64,000 nucleotides of DNA from UMGS172 sp045578845. GTDB lineage: Bacteria; Bacillota; Clostridia; Oscillospirales; Acutalibacteraceae. The stretch spans positions 1 to 64,000 of the forward strand of contig JAZNLA010000070.1 of the NCBI GenBank assembly GCA_045578845.1, read 5' to 3'. The notes beneath the pieces are model-generated. The model worked only from the letters and a program-made list of their open reading frames with translations, ran no database searches and was not told the origin of the DNA. Positions 51,343-60,344 of this stretch are shown piece after piece (position 1 is the stretch's first letter; every line of letters starts with the position of its first letter). Made by a program: the position numbers and the translations under genes.

Positions 51343-53814
51343 ATGGATATTCGTATAGCCCTTGCGGGTAACCCAAACTGCGGTAAAACTACACTTTTTA
51401 ATGCACTTACGGGACTAAATCAGTATGTCGGCAACTGGCCCGGTGTTACCGTTGAGAAAAAAGAAGGAAACATACAAGGCAGAGAAGGTGTTATTGTCAC
51501 CGACCTGCCCGGTATATATTCCCTATCCCCTTATTCTTTAGAGGAAGTAGTTGCACGTAATTATTTAGTCGGTGAGCGTCCTGATGCTATACTTAATATA
51601 GTTGACGGTACTAATTTAGAACGCAACCTTTACCTTACAAACCAACTGTCGGAACTCGGTATTCCCGTTGTTATTGCTATAAATATGATGGATATTGTTA
51701 AAAAACGCGGTGATATTATAAATACCGCAGAATTGTCTAAAAAACTTGGTTGTAAAGTGTTTGAAATTTCGGCTTTAAAAGAAGACGGCATATTAGAGGC
51801 TGCCGATGCCGCTATTGATGCTGCAAAACACGGTAAAATTATTCCCCACCACAATTTTAGCGGTGAAGTCGAACACGCTATTGCCCATATTGAAGAGGCT
51901 GCCATACATGATATGCCAGAAGAACAACAACGTTGGTATGCAATAAAAATATTTGAACGCGATGAAAAGGTATTAAACCAACTTAATATTCCCGGATCTA
52001 CTTTGGCACATATTGAGGCTGATATTAAGGCAGTTGAAAAGAAGTTTGATGATGATGCCGAAGGAATTATTACTAACGAGCGTTATTTATATATTGATTC
52101 TATAATTAAAACCTGTTACCGCAGAAAAAATGCAGGTGCATTAACAACGTCGGATAAGATTGACAAAATAGTCACTAACCGTTGGTTAGGATTGCCAGTC
52201 TTTGCATTTATAATGTTTATGGTTTATTATATTTCTATGGTAACAGTAGGCACTACTGCAACCGATTGGGCAAATAACGGCCTTTTCGGTAACGGTTGGC
52301 ATTTATTTGGCTACGGTGCTTCTGCTTATAGCAGTGCAAATGACGAATATATAGACGCATTAAATATCGTTGATGCTTTTTTAAGATTAGACAACGAAGG
52401 AGCAAAAACGCTTTTGTCAGCGTTTGATAATATTGAAAATGCTGACCGTGAGAAACTTTATGAAGATTTGAAAAATTATTCCGAACAATTTCATATAACC
52501 GATACCGCTGTTTTGGAAATTATAAACGATGAAGACGGCTCGGCTGAAACTGTTACATATACGGCGGCTCAACTCACAGTTGCCAACGAAACACTTAAAA
52601 AATACGGGTTTTCAGAGCCTAATCCCGCTTCTTACGGCATTTGGGTTATGGGTGTACCCGTACTTATAGAAAAAGGTCTTGATGCGGCTAATTCACCTAC
52701 TTGGTTAAACGGTCTTATTTTAGACGGAATTGTTGCAGGTGTCGGCGGTGTTTTAGGTTTTGTTCCGCAAATGTTAGTATTGTTTTTAATGCTTGCATTT
52801 TTGGAATCGTGCGGTTATATGGCACGTATCGCCTTTGTTCTTGACAGAGTTTTCCGTAAATTCGGTCTGTCGGGTAAATCGTTTATTCCCATACTTGTCG
52901 GTACGGGTTGCGGTGTGCCCGGTATTATGGCCTCACGTACTATTGAAAATATACGCGACCGCAGAATGACTATTATTACTACAACATTTATCCCTTGCGG
53001 TGCTAAAGTTCCTTTTATCAGTATGATTGCAGGTGCTGTTTTCGGCGGTTCACCGCTTGTAGCAACATCGGCGTATTTCATCGGTATGGCGGCCATTATA
53101 GTGTCGGGTTTAATGTTGAAAAACACAAGACTTTTCAGTGGCGACCCTGCACCTTTTGTTATGGAACTTCCCTCATACCATATGCCTACTTTAAAAAACG
53201 TTCTGCGTTCTGCGTGGGAACGCGGTTGGTCGTTTATTAAAAAGGCTGGAACTGTCATCTTACTTTCTACTATGGTAGTTTGGTTTGCAACCTATTTTGG
53301 TTTTGTAGACGGCAAGTTCAGAATGTTGACAGATACTGAAGTCAGCCATTCAATCCTTGCCTATTTGGGCGGTGCTGTCGATTGGATATTTAAACCTATA
53401 GGGTTCGGTACATGGCAAGCGGCGGTCGCTTCGCTTACAGGACTTATTGCCAAAGAAAATATTGTCGGCAGTATGAGTGTTTTATATTCCGGCGGTACGG
53501 GCAGTTTTTATGAAAACTTTGCCGCTGCCTATTCGGGACTCAGCGCATATTCATTCCTTGTGTTTAATTTACTTTGTGCACCCTGCTTTGCCGCTATCGG
53601 TGCTATTAGCCGCGAAATGAATAGTGCCAAATGGACTGCATTTGCTCTTATTTATCAGTGCGGTTTTGCATATGCTATTTCTTTGTTTATATATCAGTTC
53701 GGCTTGGCTACAACAGGTACGGTTGATATATTTGGATTTATATTTGCCGTAATAGTCCTTATTTTTATGTTGTTCATGTTAATGAAACGTAAGAGAAAAG
53801 TTATTAAAGAATAG
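51343..53814 (+). CDS. feoB: Ferrous iron transporter FeoB, with an extra extracytoplasmic insert
   Basis: An 823-residue GTPase-coupled iron(II) permease. G-protein motifs: GNPNCGKTT (G1), DLPGIYSL (G3), NMMD (G4); then a GDI-like helical domain to ~residue 265. The membrane part has the two gate motifs (GTGCGVPGIMASRTI; IPCGAKVPF). Between the first and second transmembrane segments lies an insert of about 120 residues (~320-440, rich in Asp, Glu and Asn), absent from typical FeoB of about 660-770 residues. SD AGGAG precedes the ATG. Operon with feoA and the Cys-rich gene. Confidence 0.94.
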   Translation: MDIRIALAGNPNCGKTTLFNALTGLNQYVGNWPGVTVEKKEGNIQGREGVIVTDLPGIYSLSPYSLEEVVARNYLVGERPDAILNIVDGTNLERNLYLTNQLSELGIPVVIAINMMDIVKKRGDIINTAELSKKLGCKVFEISALKEDGILEAADAAIDAAKHGKIIPHHNFSGEVEHAIAHIEEAAIHDMPEEQQRWYAIKIFERDEKVLNQLNIPGSTLAHIEADIKAVEKKFDDDAEGIITNERYLYIDSIIKTCYRRKNAGALTTSDKIDKIVTNRWLGLPVFAFIMFMVYYISMVTVGTTATDWANNGLFGNGWHLFGYGASAYSSANDEYIDALNIVDAFLRLDNEGAKTLLSAFDNIENADREKLYEDLKNYSEQFHITDTAVLEIINDEDGSAETVTYTAAQLTVANETLKKYGFSEPNPASYGIWVMGVPVLIEKGLDAANSPTWLNGLILDGIVAGVGGVLGFVPQMLVLFLMLAFLESCGYMARIAFVLDRVFRKFGLSGKSFIPILVGTGCGVPGIMASRTIENIRDRRMTIITTTFIPCGAKVPFISMIAGAVFGGSPLVATSAYFIGMAAIIVSGLMLKNTRLFSGDPAPFVMELPSYHMPTLKNVLRSAWERGWSFIKKAGTVILLSTMVVWFATYFGFVDGKFRMLTDTEVSHSILAYLGGAVDWIFKPIGFGTWQAAVASLTGLIAKENIVGSMSVLYSGGTGSFYENFAAAYSGLSAYSFLVFNLLCAPCFAAIGAISREMNSAKWTAFALIYQCGFAYAISLFIYQFGLATTGTVDIFGFIFAVIVLIFMLFMLMKRKRKVIKE

Positions 53815-53825
53815 AAAGGAATATT

Positions 53826-53993
53826 ATGTTGGAATTTTTATTTAACAACCTCGCTACTATCATAATCTGTTTAGGTTTGGCGGGAATTGTTACTGCTATT
53901 ATAATTAAACTTATAAAGGACAGGAAAAACGGCAAATCGTCATACTGTTGCAACTGTGGCAGTTGTCCTATGAACAAAGAATGTCATAAATAA
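53826..53993 (+). CDS. FeoB-associated Cys-rich small membrane protein
   Basis: A 55-residue protein too short for many gene finders. One transmembrane segment (residues ~9-29) is followed by a basic turn (KLIKDRKNGK) and a cysteine cluster YCCNCGSCPMNKEC, with five cysteines. Such proteins follow feoB in many Firmicutes and Bacteroidetes and may handle iron at the pore or replace FeoC. It starts 11 nt after feoB with AAAGGA upstream. Confidence 0.85.
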   Translation: MLEFLFNNLATIIICLGLAGIVTAIIIKLIKDRKNGKSSYCCNCGSCPMNKECHK

Positions 53994-53995
53994 TA

Positions 53996-54026
53996 AAAAC
54001 GCAGGATTAAAACCTGCGTTTTTTAT
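53996..54026 (+). terminator. Terminator of the feo operon
   Basis: AAAACGCAGG and CCTGCGTTTT form a 10-bp stem with a 7-nt loop and a T-run. It also lies just after the sipL stop on the other strand. Confidence 0.85.
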
Positions 54027-54027
54027 T

Positions 54028-55554
54028 TTAAATCACATTTGGTATCAGTAACATTTGATTGCAAACGGTATCATAACCGTCTAAACAGTTTGCACTCATA
54101 ATTTTTTCGGGAGAAGTGCAGTATTTTTCGGCGATTTCCCAGACCGTTTCACCTTCGGCAAAATAAAGAGTTATAGCGGTGTCGCTGTCTTTTTTTAGTA
54201 TATTATCTTGGTCAACTTTAATGTCACCGATAAATACTACATTACTTGATGTAAAGATATTCATTTTTATATTAAGTTCCACTGCTACATCAATACCGCC
54301 ATTACTGTCAAGCGTATAATTTACGGCTACAATTTTTACATTGGGATTACATCTGATTTTTTCTGTTTCACCCACAGTATATCTATATTCGAAGTCAATA
54401 GGCCGTTCATAAAATACAGGTGTGCAATCACTGTCTATGCCTAAAATATAAATAATTACGGTTCCTTTTACTAATACATCACCGCCGTCACTTGATACAT
54501 AGTCAACATTGCATTTACTCCATAAATCGCATATTTCATTCATTTCACCCGACAAAATATCAATATATTTTTGACATACGTAATTTTCGTTTACCGTATC
54601 TTTTAGTTTTTCGCAAGGAAGAGTAACTTTTGATATTTTTGTATCATAGTTTCCCGAAAAGGCATCTGTAACTATTTTTTCTTTACATAAAATATGAGGG
54701 AAAATTTCAAGTGCTAGTTTTGACTCAAAAGTAACAACCCTTACTTCACCGTCGATTGATGTTTTAGGATGAAGTTCGAAACTTAAAATCTTAATACAAC
54801 TTTCAAAAGAAATATCATCTGAAATTTCATTACAGTCGATAATTTGAGAAAATCCGCGTGTTTCTTTAATTAAAATCGGTTTGTTGCTTGCTTCACCGCA
54901 ATATAGTATTTCTAAATATATATCACCTTTTACAACAATTTTATCGCTGACTGATTTACATTCGGTAATTTCGGCGGTAGCACAATGTCTTATAATTTTA
55001 GCAATCGACGGATTATTTTGAGATATTTTTATTTCGTCATCAATAAAAATATTTTTCTCTATCGGCTCGCATGGTTCGTTGTAATCTAAATAAACACATC
55101 TTGTATAAATTCCCGCTTCGTCAATGTTTGATAAAACTTGTGTTGGTTTAATTTTTGTTACCGATACAAGTAAGGCACATGAGCCATGTACCTCTAATTT
55201 TCTCGGAGCAGTTGCTTTTGAATTGATAAGATTAGCACGCGGTGTTATTTTAACAAAGGAATTATTGTCGAGTCCGTCAATTTCAACCGTTTTTGTAAAA
55301 GGACAAGTATGTAAATATGAATTGATACCGCCTGTACTGTCAGCGTATATAAGAGTTATTACTGCTAAACCGCCTATTTCAAGTAGGCCGTCAACTGCAT
55401 TTTTATTTACAACATTAAACTCTGTCAAACATTTAAGTATTTTTGATACTTCAGGATAATAATCAGGCAAAGAAAAATCTGTATCAATGCTTTGTTCAAA
55501 AGACATATCGGGCAATTTTAAATTATGGGTATAAGTAATTTCTGTTCTGCTCAT
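54028..55554 (-). CDS. sipL: SipL-type spore coat morphogenetic protein (DUF3794 and LysM)
   Basis: A 508-residue protein with repeated DUF3794/SPOCS-like segments (starting around residues 30, 165 and 310) and a C-terminal LysM domain (~455-505: TLYFAEGETVWEIAEKY, then PEKIMSANCLDG). This is the layout of Clostridioides SipL, which binds SpoIVA and is needed for coat attachment around the forespore. No signal peptide, as expected for a mother-cell cytoplasmic protein. GGAGTG lies about 9 nt upstream of the ATG. spoVM, whose product also acts with SpoIVA, is the next gene upstream. Confidence 0.82.
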   Translation of the reverse strand: MSRTEITYTHNLKLPDMSFEQSIDTDFSLPDYYPEVSKILKCLTEFNVVNKNAVDGLLEIGGLAVITLIYADSTGGINSYLHTCPFTKTVEIDGLDNNSFVKITPRANLINSKATAPRKLEVHGSCALLVSVTKIKPTQVLSNIDEAGIYTRCVYLDYNEPCEPIEKNIFIDDEIKISQNNPSIAKIIRHCATAEITECKSVSDKIVVKGDIYLEILYCGEASNKPILIKETRGFSQIIDCNEISDDISFESCIKILSFELHPKTSIDGEVRVVTFESKLALEIFPHILCKEKIVTDAFSGNYDTKISKVTLPCEKLKDTVNENYVCQKYIDILSGEMNEICDLWSKCNVDYVSSDGGDVLVKGTVIIYILGIDSDCTPVFYERPIDFEYRYTVGETEKIRCNPNVKIVAVNYTLDSNGGIDVAVELNIKMNIFTSSNVVFIGDIKVDQDNILKKDSDTAITLYFAEGETVWEIAEKYCTSPEKIMSANCLDGYDTVCNQMLLIPNVI

Positions 55555-55615
55555 TTTCTTTTCACTCCAAATAGTTTTTATCTATATATATTACGAATAT
55601 CAAAAATTAAGAACA

Positions 55616-55644
55616 AAAGACGGGTAAAATACCCGTCTTTTTTT
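55616..55644 (-). terminator. Hairpin terminator after spoVM
   Basis: AAAGACGGGT and ACCCGTCTTT form a 10-bp stem with a 5-nt loop. On the minus strand only four T follow, so termination may be partial and sipL may receive read-through. Confidence 0.65.
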
Positions 55645-55647
55645 AAT

Positions 55648-55734
55648 TTATGTATTCTCTTCTTTCTTTATTTTAAAGAACGCTCTTAAAATTCCGCTTA
55701 AAAATTTAGGACTCTTTACTACAACGATTTTCAT
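55648..55734 (-). CDS. spoVM: Stage V sporulation protein M
   Basis: A 28-residue peptide, too short for usual gene finding. It begins MKIVVVKSPKFLSGILRAFF and ends with a charged tail KIKKEENT. The pattern M-K-x4-K-x-P-K-F-L-x-G-I-(L/V)-R matches Bacillus SpoVM, an amphipathic helix that senses the convex forespore membrane and anchors SpoIVA. AAAGG lies 8 nt upstream of the ATG. Its place downstream of thiN is the same as in Bacillus (thiN-spoVM), which strongly supports the call. Confidence 0.88.
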   Translation of the reverse strand: MKIVVVKSPKFLSGILRAFFKIKKEENT

Positions 55735-55746
55735 AAAATCAACCTT

Positions 55747-55905
55747 TCACCAAAATCTGCAACACATAAGACCCAGAAAAATAATGGCGAGAGTAAGTAA
55801 TGTTACTATAAACCCAGAGGGACAAAAGTAAGAAACAATCATACCTACTCCAAAAGCAACGGCTAATGCTCCTTTTCCGCCGCCACTGCCTCTTTTACAA
55901 CGCAT
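55747..55905 (-). CDS. Small Gly/Cys-containing membrane protein next to spoVM
   Basis: A 52-residue protein: basic, Gly-rich start MRCKRGSGGGKG, then two short hydrophobic segments (about 13-27 and 32-47) and an end MCCRFW. A GGCGGTG site precedes the ATG at 55905. It ends 12 nt before spoVM, so the two are likely cotranscribed, suggesting a role in spore formation. Similar Gly-rich small membrane proteins occur in other clostridia; no function is known. Confidence 0.75.
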   Translation of the reverse strand: MRCKRGSGGGKGALAVAFGVGMIVSYFCPSGFIVTLLTLAIIFLGLMCCRFW

Positions 55906-55967
55906 TAAAAAAACACCGCCTTTATCTTTCTAAGACATTATACGCGAAAGATAAAAAACGGTGAATA

Positions 55968-56609
55968 TTAAATATTTTTATCGACTGTCATTATGAGTAA
56001 AGCACCTTTTTCTACAGATACGGTAATCTCGCCATTAGTGGTAACATTACTTACACCAATCGGGAACCCGTTAGATAATGTAGCGTTTTCAAGCGGATAT
56101 TCGGCATTTCCTTTAATATTTACGCCAAAAGAACGGTCATACATAGAAAATATTGAAAGATAACGGTCATTAAGCAAACTAAATGTCATAGAGCAGTTTA
56201 GTAAGAGATAGACTTCAAAACCGTTACAAAAAGCAGAAACTTTGGCACCTGTCTTATTTTCTGCAATCCACAAAAGGGTTTGATACATTGCGAAACACTG
56301 GTCCGGTCTTGAACCATATCCGCCTAAGACTAAATAATCATTAAATCCTTTATTGACGCCGCAACGTGCGGCATATAAAAGGTCGGTATCATCTTTATGA
56401 ACAGGCAATTTATGAATTTTAATGCCTTTCGGCAATAAACCGGTAAATGAGTCAAAATCACCGACGATTAAATCGGGAATAATATTAAAGTGTTTACAAA
56501 TACCGTAGCCGCTGTCAGCAGCGATAACAAAATCTTTGTCTCGGTTTAAAAGCAACGTGTGTTTATCTGAAAAATCACCGCCGGCAATAATAACACAACG
56601 TGTTTTCAT
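55968..56609 (-). CDS. thiN: Thiamine diphosphokinase
   Basis: A 213-residue enzyme converting thiamine to thiamine diphosphate with ATP. Motifs: IIAGGDFSDK, AADSGYGICKHF, DLIVGDFDS (metal and substrate binding) and HKDDTDLLYAA. The second half holds the thiamine-binding beta-domain. Overlaps the rsgA stop by 4 nt (ATGA). The rsgA-thiN order is conserved in Firmicutes, with rpe missing between them here. Confidence 0.92.
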   Translation of the reverse strand: MKTRCVIIAGGDFSDKHTLLLNRDKDFVIAADSGYGICKHFNIIPDLIVGDFDSFTGLLPKGIKIHKLPVHKDDTDLLYAARCGVNKGFNDYLVLGGYGSRPDQCFAMYQTLLWIAENKTGAKVSAFCNGFEVYLLLNCSMTFSLLNDRYLSIFSMYDRSFGVNIKGNAEYPLENATLSNGFPIGVSNVTTNGEITVSVEKGALLIMTVDKNI

Positions 56610-57499
56610 TTATTTAACTCCCACTGTTTTATATTTTTTAAACTGTTATACATTTGAACATAATTGTCATGTCGGCTTTTGGAAATTTTACCGTTATTTA
56701 CATCATTTATAACCAAACAACCGAGTTCAGACGTATGACTGCAATCATTAAAACGGCATTTTCCGTTATGTCCTGTAAATTCTACAAAACAATACTTTAA
56801 TAAATCTTTATCGTTAATTAAAAAATCGGTCAGTTCAAGCGACGAAAATCCCGGAGTATCGGCAACGTAACCGCCGTCAATTTTAAAAAGTTCAACCTGT
56901 CTTGTTGTATGTCTGCCCCGCCCTAATTTTTCACTGACTTCTCCTACATTTAATGAAACATTAGGTAACAGTCTGTTTAAAAGGCTTGTTTTACCTACAC
57001 CAGAATTACCTGAAAAAGCCGATAAAGAGTTTGAAAGTTCAGATATTATAGCATCAACACCGTCACCGTTTTCGGCAGAAACCGTAAAAACTTTGCATCC
57101 TATATTTTCATAGGTTTTAGGTAAATCGCCAAAATCTCCGAGGTCGGCCTTATTAAACACAATAATAGGCGTAACCGACAGATGCTCGGCTATGGCTATC
57201 ATTCTGTCAATAAGTAATGTATTTACTTCGGGTGTAGAAAAAGAAGAAACAATAAAAAGTTTATCTAAATTTGCAAGCGGCGGTCTGATAAGAAAATTTT
57301 TACGTTCTTTTATTGTTTCAACTGTTCCCTTATCACCGTTAAGTGATATTTCTACAATATCACCAGCAACAGGTGTTATTTTTTCTTTTCTGAAAACACC
57401 GCGGGGTTTACATTCATATACCGTATTGCCGGCTTCTACATAGCAGAAGCCGGCAATAGATTTTACAATAATACCCGTCATTAAATTAACGTTTTCCAT
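56606..57499 (-). CDS. rsgA: Ribosome small-subunit-dependent GTPase A
   Basis: A 297-residue circularly permuted GTPase that helps late 30S maturation. An N-terminal OB domain (~1-65) precedes G4 (NKAD), G1 (GNSGVGKTSLLNRLLP), G3 (DTPGFSS) and a C-terminal zinc knuckle (CRFNDCSHTSELGC). ATG 57499 lies 2 nt after the prkC stop; ATG 57481 is an alternative. A 14-bp perfect inverted repeat lies inside the early coding region at 57424-57458. In Bacillus, CpgA/RsgA is a PrkC substrate, consistent with the neighbourhood. Confidence 0.94.
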   Translation of the reverse strand: MENVNLMTGIIVKSIAGFCYVEAGNTVYECKPRGVFRKEKITPVAGDIVEISLNGDKGTVETIKERKNFLIRPPLANLDKLFIVSSFSTPEVNTLLIDRMIAIAEHLSVTPIIVFNKADLGDFGDLPKTYENIGCKVFTVSAENGDGVDAIISELSNSLSAFSGNSGVGKTSLLNRLLPNVSLNVGEVSEKLGRGRHTTRQVELFKIDGGYVADTPGFSSLELTDFLINDKDLLKYCFVEFTGHNGKCRFNDCSHTSELGCLVINDVNNGKISKSRHDNYVQMYNSLKNIKQWELNK

Positions 57500-57501
57500 A
57501 A

Positions 57502-59559
57502 TCAGTCAATACCGCCGGTCGGCTCACTGCTACTGTCACTACTGCCGGCTTCGCTACTGTTATCATTATCTGTTTCTTCAATAAGCATAGAGTCATTGAT
57601 ATTTTCGTTTGTAAGTGTAGGTTTACCATTTGCCATATCTATACTGTATACAAATGCATTTTCAAGAACTTCATTTTTATCAGTAAACTTAATGTTTATA
57701 ACAACATTGGTTTTGTTATTTTTAGAAGTAATGTCAAATGACCATGGTGTTTCAATGGCGTTAGCGTCAAATTCCGGTGTTTCTACACTTTTTATACCGC
57801 CGACATAGACTGACAAGGTCATATCCTTATATTCGTCTTTAAAGTTCTTGGGGAGTTTATCCAGAGTGAGTTTATAATTGTAAGAAATTTCACCAGTACT
57901 TACCGAAAGGTCAACTGCAGTACCTTTTGCTATTGTACTATTGGTACTAGGATTAGGTTTCTGTTCAACTACAATACCTTTACTTTTAGTACTGTCAACC
58001 TCTTTAATATCACCAATTTTAAGTCCCATTTCTTCTATTTTTTTCTTGGCGGTTTCAAGGTTTAAACCTGTAAGGTCTTTATATGATACATACACAACTT
58101 CGGGACCTAAACTTACATGAACATCAATCGTGGAGCCTGAGGCGACATTACCGCTTTCAGGGTTTGTCTTGATAACATGGTCAGCAGCAATATTTTTATC
58201 GGTTTGATAAATAATATTCCACAGCAAATTTTTAGATTTCAGTACCTGTTTGGCGGTGGTGAGGTCAAGATTTGTGATATTCGGAATTTCTTGTAATTCA
58301 GGACCTTGACTTATAGTAATAGTAATTTTCTGTGTTTTTTTAATTTTTCTGCTTTGCTGAATACTCTGACTTAAAATTGTACCGTAAGGTTTCTCAGATG
58401 TTTGCCATTTTAAATCAATATTAAGGTCAGAATAGTTTTCTTGTAAAGTTTCATAAGTTTGACCTACAAATTGAGGAACAATTATAGAATCAGTACTGTC
58501 GTTTAATACAAATTTCCAAATAACTATACCTAAAACAATAGCGGCAATAATGAATGCAACCGCAATACCTGCTAAAATGGGGATTACGGGAGATTTTTCA
58601 TCTTCATCATCATATTCTTCGTCAACATAAATTTCCTCAGCAGTTTTTGCATCTGCAACAGGAACGTTTACTGCATCAACAAATCTTGTAGGTTCGTTAT
58701 CGACAAAATATGTGTATTCAAAAACAGTGTCGGGACTTCTGCGGAACTCTTCCAAATCACGAAGCATTTCAGCAGCCGATTTATAACGTCTTGCAATATC
58801 TTTCTGCATTGCATGCATGGTAATTTGCTCAAGACCTACCGGTATCGTGTTGTTGATATCTCTAGGAAGTACGGGGTCTTGCTGAAGTTGCATAATGGCA
58901 ACCGAAACAGCACTTTCAGCCTCAAACGGCAGTTTACCGGTCAGCATTTCATAAAGCATAACGCCGACAGAATATATATCTGCTTTTTCGTCGGTTTGGA
59001 TACCTCTTGCCTGTTCGGGACTTATATAATGAACTGAACCGATAGCCTTATCAGTCATGGTTTTATGTTCACTTCTTGCAAAACGGGCAATACCAAAGTC
59101 GGTAACTTTAATGGTACCGTCGGATAACAACATAATATTTTGAGGTTTTACATCGCGGTGAACAATGCCTTTATCATGAGCATGTTGTAAAGCACGAAGT
59201 ACCTGGATTGTAAGATAAACAGCATCTTTCCAACGAAGACTTCCCTGCTTATTGATATATTCCTTAAGGGTGATTCCGTCAACATACTCCATAACAATGT
59301 ACTGTATAAGGTCACCGAAACTAACATCGTAAACCTTAACAATGTTAGGGTGATTAAGAACGGCAATTGCTTTAGATTCATTTTTAAAGCGGGAAATAAA
59401 TTCCTCGTTAGAGATAAACTCTTCCTTTAAAATCTTAACGGCAACTATTCTGTCTTCAATACAGTCATACGCTTTATAAACGACGGCCATGCCGCCGACA
59501 CCTATAATATCGCGTATTTCATATCTTCCGTCAAGTCGTTTTCCGACAAATCTATCCAT
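57502..59559 (-). CDS. prkC: PASTA-domain Ser/Thr protein kinase PrkC
   Basis: A 685-residue membrane kinase. Kinase domain ~12-270: GVGGMAVVYKAYD (P-loop), VAVKILK (Lys), HRDVKPQN (catalytic loop), DFGIARFARS (Mg2+), SPEQARG. An acidic linker, one transmembrane helix (~330-358), three PASTA repeats (~368-575, for example VPQFVGQTYETL, IPNITNLDLTTAKQVL, SYKDLTGLNLETAKKKI) and a Ser-rich tail follow. It senses muropeptides/lipid II and controls growth and spore germination. The phosphatase PrpC is encoded 35 nt upstream. Confidence 0.96.
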   Translation of the reverse strand: MDRFVGKRLDGRYEIRDIIGVGGMAVVYKAYDCIEDRIVAVKILKEEFISNEEFISRFKNESKAIAVLNHPNIVKVYDVSFGDLIQYIVMEYVDGITLKEYINKQGSLRWKDAVYLTIQVLRALQHAHDKGIVHRDVKPQNIMLLSDGTIKVTDFGIARFARSEHKTMTDKAIGSVHYISPEQARGIQTDEKADIYSVGVMLYEMLTGKLPFEAESAVSVAIMQLQQDPVLPRDINNTIPVGLEQITMHAMQKDIARRYKSAAEMLRDLEEFRRSPDTVFEYTYFVDNEPTRFVDAVNVPVADAKTAEEIYVDEEYDDEDEKSPVIPILAGIAVAFIIAAIVLGIVIWKFVLNDSTDSIIVPQFVGQTYETLQENYSDLNIDLKWQTSEKPYGTILSQSIQQSRKIKKTQKITITISQGPELQEIPNITNLDLTTAKQVLKSKNLLWNIIYQTDKNIAADHVIKTNPESGNVASGSTIDVHVSLGPEVVYVSYKDLTGLNLETAKKKIEEMGLKIGDIKEVDSTKSKGIVVEQKPNPSTNSTIAKGTAVDLSVSTGEISYNYKLTLDKLPKNFKDEYKDMTLSVYVGGIKSVETPEFDANAIETPWSFDITSKNNKTNVVINIKFTDKNEVLENAFVYSIDMANGKPTLTNENINDSMLIEETDNDNSSEAGSSDSSSEPTGGID

Positions 59560-59594
59560 AATTCAACTTCCAATCTTTAAGTAATTGTTGTTAA

Positions 59595-60323
59595 TTATAT
59601 ATTATCAATAACTACGGCAGTTATATTATCGCCGCCGCCGTTATTATTAGCAAGTTGCACCAACTCTTCTGCTTGGTTATTATCACTGTTTGATAGTGTT
59701 AGAACAATATCATTGATATCGACATAGTTTGTAAGTCCGTCGGTACACATAAGTACCTTATCATCAGTTATAAGGTCAACGGCGGTATAATCAGCCGAAA
59801 TATTTTCATCAACGCCAAGTGCTCTTGTTATTACATTTTTTCTTGGATGGAAACGTGCTTCATCTACCGATAATTTACCGCTTTCAATCATGTTTTGAAC
59901 GATTGAATGGTCGCGAGTAATTTGATTTAAATTGCCGTTTGAAAGAATATATGCACGGCTGTCACCGGCGTGAATAAAGTATGCTGTCTTATTAATGATA
60001 AGACAGGCAACTATTGTAGTACCCATTCCGCTTAAATCACTGCTTTCGCGTGATTTATCAAATACCCTTACATTAGCGGCACTGACAGCAGAGTCAAGTA
60101 AATTTCTTATAGAATTTTCACTCATACCGTTGCGGTAGCCCGATTTTAAAGATGCGGAAAAATAATCAACTGCAAGTCGGCTTGCGACGTTTCCGCCGTT
60201 TGCACCGCCCATTCCGTCACAAACAACAGCCCATATGCTGCCGTCGTCAAAATTTCCGGTCATAAAAGCATCTTGGTTACTGCTTCGTACTAATCCTTTA
60301 TCCGAGAAAAACTTAATGTTCAT
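59595..60323 (-). CDS. prpC: PP2C-type Ser/Thr phosphatase PrpC (Stp1)
   Basis: A 242-residue PPM phosphatase that opposes PrkC. Metal-binding motifs: SSNQDAF, VVCDGMGGANGG, HAGDSRAYI, TDGLTNYV and GGDNITAVVI. All aspartates are in place. I start at ATG 60323, with GGGGGTG 6 nt upstream; GTG 60332 lies at the end of that site. Confidence 0.95.
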   Translation of the reverse strand: MNIKFFSDKGLVRSSNQDAFMTGNFDDGSIWAVVCDGMGGANGGNVASRLAVDYFSASLKSGYRNGMSENSIRNLLDSAVSAANVRVFDKSRESSDLSGMGTTIVACLIINKTAYFIHAGDSRAYILSNGNLNQITRDHSIVQNMIESGKLSVDEARFHPRKNVITRALGVDENISADYTAVDLITDDKVLMCTDGLTNYVDINDIVLTLSNSDNNQAEELVQLANNNGGGDNITAVVIDNI

Positions 60324-60344
60324 TTTCCGCACCCCCTTTTTTAT

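Noticed and set aside
55124..55459. Plus-strand open frame opposite sipL
   Set aside because: Shadow of the conserved DUF3794/LysM gene, without ribosome binding site or motif.
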